Shown piece by piece: positions 13,450-18,773 of a stretch of 18,773 nucleotides of DNA (position 1 is the stretch's first letter; each line of letters opens with the position of its first letter). This DNA is from Phycisphaerales bacterium (GTDB taxonomy: Bacteria > Planctomycetota > Phycisphaerae > Sedimentisphaerales > Anaerohalosphaeraceae). Where the stretch lies: NCBI GenBank assembly GCA_011053245.1, contig DRGS01000074.1, forward strand, positions 1 to 18,773. The letters are read 5' to 3'. The notes beneath the pieces were generated by a model, which saw only the letters and a list, made by a program, of their open reading frames with translations, was not told the origin of the DNA and did not search any database. The position numbers were made by a program, and so were the translations under genes.

Positions 13450-14382
13450 ATGACACAAATAATATTTTATCTTATTCCATGGGTCATACTGGCTTCGATA
13501 GTCATAATTCCTTTCCTGTGCTTTTTTCAGTATAAAAACCGAAAAGTTCGCACAAGTCTCGTCTTCAGCCATCTCTGGTGTATAATCGCATCCTTTGTCT
13601 TTGGAATGTTCCTATTACACACCCTAAGACGTAATCTTACAGAACGCCCAGAATATGCCAGTAAAGCTCGGAAACTGGTTCAAATAGCCAGAAACCTACG
13701 AGAAGGAGATACCCAAGAATCGATTAGGCATTTAGATGCTTTCATGTCAGGAACTTTGCATCGGACAGCATATGATATCTCGGATGAGAAAATGGGAGAG
13801 CTTGACCCAGAGATATTGTGGGTCTGGCAGGAGTTCAAAGAGTATTACGACACTTATAATGTCGAAGAGCCTGCCTGGGATAGTATTGTTCCCCGTGTGC
13901 GCAAGAAGCTGGTTCATGTGCCGTGGTCGGATATGCAGTTAGCAATAAAGAAGTTTGAGCAAACTTATAAAAGCGGCGAAATGGCGGTAGCTCCGGACAT
14001 CAAGATGAAATCATGGATCAGTCAGTCGATACCAAATGAAGAACTAAAGAATAAAGTCGTACTACTCGATTTCTGGAATATTCATTGCGGCCCATGTATC
14101 AAATCATTTCCCGAATTACAAAAGCTTCATGATAAGTATGAAAAGCAAGGATTGGTGGTGATTACCTGTGCAGGTGGAAACAAAAAGGAAACGAAAAAGT
14201 TTTTAGTCAAACATAAATACAGTTTTCCGGCAGGAATGGCAGCGAGTCAAATGTATCTTGATTACGCCGTCAGAGGCAATCCATCTTACTTTTTAATTGA
14301 CCGGAATGGTTATCTTGTATGGGGACCTGAACATCAATTGCCCACAGATGCTGAACTCGCAAGCCTATTACTTATTAAGTAA
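13450..14382 (+). CDS. Membrane-anchored TlpA/thioredoxin-fold protein
   Basis: 310 residues from ATG 13450; an upstream in-frame GTG (13411) lies inside gmhA and lacks support. Two hydrophobic segments (about 4-26 and 37-58) are joined by a positively charged loop (QYKNRKVRTS), which by the positive-inside rule would leave both ends outside the cytoplasm, although RR after the second helix makes this uncertain. A helical middle region (60-175) with no recognised domain follows, then a thioredoxin-fold domain: KVVLLDFWNIHCGPCIKSFP, redox pair C213/C216 with sequence CGPC, LVVITCAGG, and the cis-proline segment RGNPSYFLIDRNG (P278). It probably reduces or oxidises disulfides of envelope proteins, or is a TlpA-like cytochrome-maturation protein. 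The CGPC centre resembles thioredoxin more than the typical CPPC. It lies 25 bases after gmhA and converges on the pilin operon. Confidence 0.83.
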   Translation: MTQIIFYLIPWVILASIVIIPFLCFFQYKNRKVRTSLVFSHLWCIIASFVFGMFLLHTLRRNLTERPEYASKARKLVQIARNLREGDTQESIRHLDAFMSGTLHRTAYDISDEKMGELDPEILWVWQEFKEYYDTYNVEEPAWDSIVPRVRKKLVHVPWSDMQLAIKKFEQTYKSGEMAVAPDIKMKSWISQSIPNEELKNKVVLLDFWNIHCGPCIKSFPELQKLHDKYEKQGLVVITCAGGNKKETKKFLVKHKYSFPAGMAASQMYLDYAVRGNPSYFLIDRNGYLVWGPEHQLPTDAELASLLLIK

Positions 14383-14412
14383 TCACAACAAGCAGGTGGA
14401 GAGTAACTGGCA

Positions 14413-14955
14413 TCAGTCCATGTTTCTTCTGATGACTGCTGCTGTTGATACGGTTTTTTCTACGTCGCCTGCCATTACTGTCATTGAAATTAACACATTT
14501 TTTACGGGGGCGACCGCGGGGGTTCTTGTGAAAGTCATATCGGTAACATTTTCGCAGAGCAAATAAGACGTATCCGTGCCGGCGATATGCGTTATCAGAT
14601 ACAACGCATTATCTTCAAGGGTGTTGTCATATAAGGCGTCGCCGGGTTTGTTGTAATGGTAAGTGTGGAATCTGTCGCTTACGGCGTCGTTGTCGTCATC
14701 GAAACCCAATCCCTGCTGGACGGTGCCGCCTGCGGTAAAGACCTCGTTTGCGGTTCTAAGCTCGGTGGTTATCCTTAGCAATGCCTGTCGTGCCGTGTTC
14801 ATCGCCTTGAAAGTGTCCTTATTTACGTTGTAGTTGATGATAGAGGCATTTATGGCTGTGGAAACCGCTGTCATCAGCAGCGCAATGATAACGAGAGATA
14901 CGAGCACCTCGGCGATTGTGAAACCTTTACTCGATCTTTTTCTTTTATTAGTCAT
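14413..14955 (-). CDS. Minor (pseudo)pilin, GspJ/PilW-like
   Basis: 180 residues, ATG at 14955 preceded by AAGGGG with an 8-base spacer. A short positively charged leader (MTNKRKRSSKG) ends in the prepilin peptidase site G11/F12, followed by the N-methylation helix FTIAEVLVSLVIIALLMTAV with the conserved glutamate at +5 (E16). The C-terminal globular part (DTFKAMNTARQALLRITTEL, then a polar domain ending EKTVSTAAVIRRNMD) fits the GspJ/PilW minor pseudopilins that cap the pilus tip. It is the last gene of the minus-strand operon, 24 bases after the previous stop, and ends 30 bases from the convergent thioredoxin-fold gene; no terminator hairpin is obvious between them. Assignment to GspJ versus PilW is by position and length only. 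Confidence 0.82.
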   Translation of the reverse strand: MTNKRKRSSKGFTIAEVLVSLVIIALLMTAVSTAINASIINYNVNKDTFKAMNTARQALLRITTELRTANEVFTAGGTVQQGLGFDDDNDAVSDRFHTYHYNKPGDALYDNTLEDNALYLITHIAGTDTSYLLCENVTDMTFTRTPAVAPVKNVLISMTVMAGDVEKTVSTAAVIRRNMD

Positions 14956-14979
14956 GATCTTATCCCCTTAAAATCGTAA

Positions 14980-15423
14980 TCATAAATTTGACCTGATCCA
15001 CGTTGCAGAGTTTATTGGCGAGCCATTGAGCAGTACCGAAACCGTAACTCGTGAAAAATCACTTCCACCCTGCGGAGTTATCAGGTCAGCGGGACTTACG
15101 GCTTGGACGGTTACCTGCTGGCTGAAAGATGCAAATTGTGTCAGTGCATTTCCGTTGACATCGACAGGAGGCGAATATGGACTCGCGGCTGCGAGAGCGG
15201 CGAGGTCCGCATAAGGCAAAGCAGCTACATGTTCTCGCATCTGCTCGATAAGGAACTCGGCGGTTGAAATGTCCACGCCAGCAGCATTTACTTTCGTTAA
15301 CGACCCATTCGACAACATCAAAGCCGTTACGACAAGGCCCACAAGCAATACGGCTATCATAGCCTCTATCAGGGAAAATCCCGTGGTCAGAGGCGACTTT
15401 TGTTTTGTTTCATAACTGGTCAT
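14980..15423 (-). CDS. Minor (pseudo)pilin, GspI/PilV-like
   Basis: 147 residues, ATG at 15423 with GAGAGGA 6 bases upstream on this strand. The type III-like prepilin leader ends at G15/F16, and the hydrophobic helix FSLIEAMIAVLLVGLVVTAL carries the +5 glutamate (E20). IEAMIAVLLV is the usual GspI/PilV wording. The globular part is about 105 residues (STAEFLIEQMREHVAALPYA, then a beta-rich C-terminus ending TWIRSNL). It lies 19 bases after the PilC/GspF-type gene and 24 before the GspJ-like gene, the common pairing of I and J pseudopilins, which form the tip complex. Prepilin peptidase is not encoded in the window. Confidence 0.82.
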   Translation of the reverse strand: MTSYETKQKSPLTTGFSLIEAMIAVLLVGLVVTALMLSNGSLTKVNAAGVDISTAEFLIEQMREHVAALPYADLAALAAASPYSPPVDVNGNALTQFASFSQQVTVQAVSPADLITPQGGSDFSRVTVSVLLNGSPINSATWIRSNL

Positions 15424-15442
15424 AATATCCTCTCTTTCGAGC

Positions 15443-16612
15443 TTATTTTGTAACGAGCGACGACATTTTAAAGATTGGCAGAATTACACTCATAGCAATA
15501 AATCCGACGAGCAGGCCCATGAAGATGATCATGATAGGCTCTATCATCGATGTTACCATTTTAATGACTGTCCTGAGTTCTCTTGAGTAGAAATCCGCGA
15601 CATCGCCTAAGACCTCTCCTAACGATCCGGACTCTTCTCCGCTCTGGATCATTTGTATTACACCGCCCGGCAGAAGTCCATAGCTTGCAAGGCTTGGCGC
15701 GATCTTCTTGCCCTGACGAACCGCTTCATGTACGCCCTTCCACATCGCCTCAAAAAGTACATTGCCGGAAACCTGAGCGGTAATAGCAATGGTATCGAGA
15801 ATGGAAACGCCGGCATTTGTGAGTACGCCCATCGTGTGCAAGCCTCTTGTGATGTAGAGGCATCTGCAAAGTGTTTTTACCAAAGGCATGCGGAGTTTTG
15901 TCGCATCCCACCATTTTCGGCCTGATACTGTTTTTATGAAGGTTCCGAATCCAAAGAAGAACCCCGCGACAGACGGTACGATGATATACCAGTAGGACCG
16001 CAAGCCGGTACTGACAGCCATGATGATCTTCGTAGGAGCAGGCAGCATGTCTTCATTTCCGGCAAAGACCAGAAGGAACCTTGGCAAGACGAATATGAGC
16101 ATGAAAAGAACCGTAACGACCGCCATCCCCGCGATTATAAGCGGATAGACCATCGCTCCTACGACCTGTGAACGCGTTTCAGCTTCCTGATCGAGATATT
16201 CGGCGAGTTTCTGGAGCATGGAACTGAGCGAACCGGAGATTTCCGCGGCTGCGACCATGTTCATGTAGAGACTGCTGAATACATCCGGGTATGCTCTCAG
16301 TGCCTGCGAGAAACTTTCGCCGGCTTCGATCCTTGCCTTGAGGTCAAGTATTATCACTTTGAATTTTACTTTTTCGGTCTGACTACCTATCGATTCGAGT
16401 GACTCCTGCAAACTGATACCTGCACGGATCATTATCGAAAGCTGATTTGTAAAATTGAGTATCTCTTTCCTGTTAGGGGGACCTTCAAAGCGGAACAGTT
16501 CTTTTTTTTCGGCACCGGCTGCTTTTCCGCCGCTTGCAAACTGAGCGCGGCGGTTTTGATCGTCATTTGTGCTTTCAGCGACTTTTGCAACTTTTTGTTC
16601 GATTATGGACAT
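15443..16612 (-). CDS. pilC: Type II secretion/type IV pilus inner-membrane platform protein (GspF/PilC family)
   Basis: 389 residues. The platform protein that couples the cytoplasmic ATPases to pilin assembly in the inner membrane. Two copies of the T2SSF helical domain are visible: about 51-172 (FTNQLSIMIRAGISLQESLE, AAAEISGSLSSMLQKLAEYL) and about 252-378 (YITRGLHTMGVLTNAGVSIL, IQSGEESGSLGEVLGDVADF). Membrane helices are at about 155-183, 206-228 and 355-380, the standard three. The N-terminal 45 residues are charged and not conserved-looking. ATG 16612 follows AGGAG with an 8-base spacer. It lies between pilT and the pilin genes of the same strand, the usual B-T-C order of pilus operons. 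Confidence 0.95.
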   Translation of the reverse strand: MSIIEQKVAKVAESTNDDQNRRAQFASGGKAAGAEKKELFRFEGPPNRKEILNFTNQLSIMIRAGISLQESLESIGSQTEKVKFKVIILDLKARIEAGESFSQALRAYPDVFSSLYMNMVAAAEISGSLSSMLQKLAEYLDQEAETRSQVVGAMVYPLIIAGMAVVTVLFMLIFVLPRFLLVFAGNEDMLPAPTKIIMAVSTGLRSYWYIIVPSVAGFFFGFGTFIKTVSGRKWWDATKLRMPLVKTLCRCLYITRGLHTMGVLTNAGVSILDTIAITAQVSGNVLFEAMWKGVHEAVRQGKKIAPSLASYGLLPGGVIQMIQSGEESGSLGEVLGDVADFYSRELRTVIKMVTSMIEPIMIIFMGLLVGFIAMSVILPIFKMSSLVTK

Positions 16613-16645
16613 GCTTTAATCTCCTGAGCGACAGCTTTTTCTGAA

Positions 16646-17731
16646 TTAGCCTTTAGCGGCAATTACTTTTCCGGAGGGCGTTAACTGTTTTTCCATTTTG
16701 GCCGGATTCGATGATCTGGTAATGGCTTCTTCTCTGTCGATATATCCGTTGAAATAATGCTCGGAGATACTGAAGTCCATACTCCTCATCCCCATGCGTC
16801 TTGATGTTTCGATAATGTTTGGTATTTCGTAAATTCGATTTTCGCGAATACAGTTTCTAACCGCTGAAGTGCAAAGCAGAATTTCCGTACATGGTACCAT
16901 TCCGGGCTGATCGATCCTTTTGAAAAGTGTCTGCGAAATAACGGCTTGTAATGTATTGGAGAGCATGGCGCGAATCTGATTCTGCTGGCCTCCAGGGTAA
17001 ATGTCGATTATACGTTCGACGGTCTGCGAAGCATTAACAGTATGAAGCGTTGAGAACACGAGATGGCCGGTTTCGGCGGCGGTTATAGTCGAACTTGTCG
17101 TCTCAAGGTCACGCATTTCACCGACAAGTATGATGTCCGGATCCTGACGCAGGGCATGCCTTAAACCGGAGGCAAACGTGGCGCAGTCTGCGCCGACCTC
17201 CCGCTGTTCTATCATGCACATTTCATTTTTCATGGCATATTCGACGGGATCTTCAAGCGTGATAATACGTTCGTTCTTTGAAGCGTTAATGACGCCGACC
17301 ATTGACGCAAGGGTAGTACTTTTGCCGGAGCCGGTGTGACCTGTGACCAATACGAGTCCCCTTGGCAGATCGGTAAGTTCGCCTACTATCTCAGGCAAAT
17401 GCAAATTCTCCAACTTGGGTATTTTACTGGGGATGATCCTGAAGGAAAGTGCTAAACTGTCCCGTTGAAAATGCGCGTTTACGCGGAACCTGCTGCCATC
17501 TTCGATATGTGTGGAGAAGTCAAGGTCACGTTTTTCTTTGAACTTTGCGATCTTTTCTTCGTTGACCATGTCGGCGAGCATTTGCTTTGCTTCTTCCTCT
17601 GTCACAGGGGGCAGTTCCATCGCGACAAGCTGGGTGTTAATACGCATGATGGGCGGCATGGAAACATTTATGTGAACGTCAGAAGCGCCATGAGTTATCG
17701 CTTCAGCTAACATTGATTTTACATTTGTCAT
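16646..17731 (-). CDS. pilT: PilT-family retraction ATPase (second copy)
   Basis: 361 residues. Walker A GHTGSGKST (131-139), Asp box ITLEDPVEY (157-165), Walker B DPDIILVGEMRD (197-208), His box TGHLVFSTLHT (221-231) and the C-terminal signature SAVRNCIRENRIYEIPNII (289-307), close to the classical AIRNLIRE of PilT. This copy is therefore nearer to true PilT than the one at 5390. It lies in the pilB-pilT-pilC order, starting 52 bases after the pilB stop, and ATG 17731 is preceded by AGGA 8 bases upstream. Retraction motor of the type IV pilus encoded here. Confidence 0.95.
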   Translation of the reverse strand: MTNVKSMLAEAITHGASDVHINVSMPPIMRINTQLVAMELPPVTEEEAKQMLADMVNEEKIAKFKEKRDLDFSTHIEDGSRFRVNAHFQRDSLALSFRIIPSKIPKLENLHLPEIVGELTDLPRGLVLVTGHTGSGKSTTLASMVGVINASKNERIITLEDPVEYAMKNEMCMIEQREVGADCATFASGLRHALRQDPDIILVGEMRDLETTSSTITAAETGHLVFSTLHTVNASQTVERIIDIYPGGQQNQIRAMLSNTLQAVISQTLFKRIDQPGMVPCTEILLCTSAVRNCIRENRIYEIPNIIETSRRMGMRSMDFSISEHYFNGYIDREEAITRSSNPAKMEKQLTPSGKVIAAKG

Positions 17732-17783
17732 TTTTTTTCCTGTCGTTTTTTATAGTTTGTTTGCATCGGCATTTAACCGTTAT

Positions 17784-18773
17784 TTATTCTTTCTCGTTCT
17801 CTCTACTTTCTTCAGGCTCAGATGGTTCGGTATCTTTCGCAGAGGCCTTTGCTTTAGCAGCAGTATTTTTTGTTTTGGCAGTTGATCTTTTTTCGCTGCC
17901 GATATCTTCGACAAATATCTCATCTTCGTCATGACCGTAAACCTGGGTTACCCTGAGAACCTCTTCAACGGTCGTAATGCCCTGTTTGACCTTTTTCATG
18001 CCATCATCGAAGAGGCTGGGCTGTTTGCTTTCTATAAACGCGTTCCTCATGCTGTTTACCGAGGTGTCCTTGTTAATGATCTGTCGGAACTTTTCGTCTA
18101 TAATGAGAAGTTCATAGATGCCCGCCCTGCCGGAGTATCCGCTACCTCTGCATTCGTCACATCCGGCACCATGGTAAAGCTTTCCTGCTTTTCCGGCAGA
18201 TCCTTCGACATATTTTCGTATCTTGGCGGGTACGTCATGTTCTTCTTTGCAATTTTCGCATATTCTTCTTACCAGCCTCTGGGCAAGGATCGCATTTAGC
18301 GAAGCGGCGATCAAATATGGCTCAATCCCGATATTTACGAGTCTGGATACAGAGCTTGGTGCGTCATTGGTATGTAAGGTCGAAAGCACCAGATGGCCGG
18401 TAAGTGCGGCTTGGACGGCTATGCGTGCGGTCTCATTGTCCCTGATCTCACCTATCATTATAATGTCGGGATCCTGACGAAGCAGGCTTCTTAACGCAGC
18501 GGCAAATGTCAATCCTACTTTTTCGTTGGCCTGGACCTGATTGCAAAATTCGAGATTATATTCTACGGGGTCCTCAACAGTGGAAACATTGAGCGTGTCG
18601 CTGTCCATCTGGCTCAGCGCCGAGTAGAGTGTTGTGCTTTTACCGGAACCGGTTGGGCCCGTAACAAGCAGGATACCATGAGGCATCGCTATCTGGTCCT
18701 GAAAGAGCTTGAGTATCTCCGGCTCCATTCCCATAGCATCGAGTCCACGCATAATGGACTTGCTGTCGAGAAT
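17784..18773 (-). CDS. pilB: Type IV pilus assembly / type II secretion ATPase PilB/GspE (5' end outside window)
   Basis: Only the C-terminal ATPase half is in the window; the frame stays open through the right edge (the ATG at 18752 is internal, with ILDSKSI before it). Counting from that Met: Walker [11 protein letters not shown] (32-41), Asp box VEDPVEY (59-65), Walker [13 protein letters not shown] (94-105), His box [13 protein letters not shown] (118-130), and the paired cysteines C165/C168 and C198/C201 that bind zinc in the GspE/PilB family. All catalytic residues are intact, in contrast to the paralogue at 6545. An extra tail of about 50 residues beyond the usual end (after RVTQVYG) is acidic, then Lys/Ala-rich, then Glu-rich. 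It is the most upstream visible gene of the minus-strand pilus operon. Confidence 0.95.
   Translation of the reverse strand: MLDSKSIMRGLDAMGMEPEILKLFQDQIAMPHGILLVTGPTGSGKSTTLYSALSQMDSDTLNVSTVEDPVEYNLEFCNQVQANEKVGLTFAAALRSLLRQDPDIIMIGEIRDNETARIAVQAALTGHLVLSTLHTNDAPSSVSRLVNIGIEPYLIAASLNAILAQRLVRRICENCKEEHDVPAKIRKYVEGSAGKAGKLYHGAGCDECRGSGYSGRAGIYELLIIDEKFRQIINKDTSVNSMRNAFIESKQPSLFDDGMKKVKQGITTVEEVLRVTQVYGHDEDEIFVEDIGSEKRSTAKTKNTAAKAKASAKDTEPSEPEESRENEKE

Overview
The window fits a Gram-negative-type bacterium, most likely a planctomycete of the Phycisphaerae/Sedimentisphaerales kind. The clues are a Hanks-type Ser/Thr kinase with a small N-terminal paired-motif domain and a C-terminal membrane anchor, several TTG/GTG starts each with a good Shine-Dalgarno site, a medium base composition, and T4P/type II secretion genes beside many unrecognised proteins. 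This placement is an inference from gene style; there is no rRNA or other marker in the window. I saw no tRNA, rRNA, CRISPR array or intact insertion sequence.

Layout: (1) 1-1710, end of a threonine-biosynthesis operon: homoserine dehydrogenase (5' end missing) overlapping a phosphoglycerate-mutase-like metalloenzyme that is probably the alternative homoserine kinase. (2) 1711-3821, an AT-rich accessory patch: about 540 bases with a small, possibly frameshifted ORF, a GT10 (fucosyltransferase-like) glycosyltransferase fused to TPR repeats, a tyrosine-recombinase remnant lacking its N-terminal part, and two sets of short tandem repeats. It looks like the scar of an integrated element. (3) 3822-5252, the Mg2+ transporter/channel MgtE. 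(4) 5272-9376, a consensus sigma70-type promoter followed by a co-directional set: a PilT-type ATPase, a membrane-anchored GspE/PilB-like protein whose Walker A lysine and other catalytic residues are replaced (a pseudo-ATPase), and a CvpA-like four-helix membrane protein with an unrecognised soluble C-terminal domain. This trio is the most interesting part of the window. (5) 9403-9552 (minus), a 49-residue protein, then an AT-rich gap. (6) 9909-14382 (plus): a radical SAM enzyme with a cysteine-rich C-terminus, a membrane Ser/Thr kinase, a TetR regulator, a GmhA-type sedoheptulose-7-phosphate isomerase and a membrane-anchored thioredoxin-fold protein. (7) 14413-18773 (minus): a compact T4P/T2SS operon read right to left: PilB/GspE ATPase (5' end outside the window), PilT, PilC/GspF inner-membrane platform, and two minor (pseudo)pilins of GspI/PilV and GspJ/PilW type.

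How they fit: region 7 provides an assembly ATPase, a retraction-type ATPase, the platform and two prepilins, but no major pilin, prepilin peptidase or secretin. Region 4 holds a second PilT with a catalytically degenerate partner, which suggests a second, specialised membrane machine or a regulator of the first. The plus-strand genes 9909-14382 end convergently with the pilus operon.
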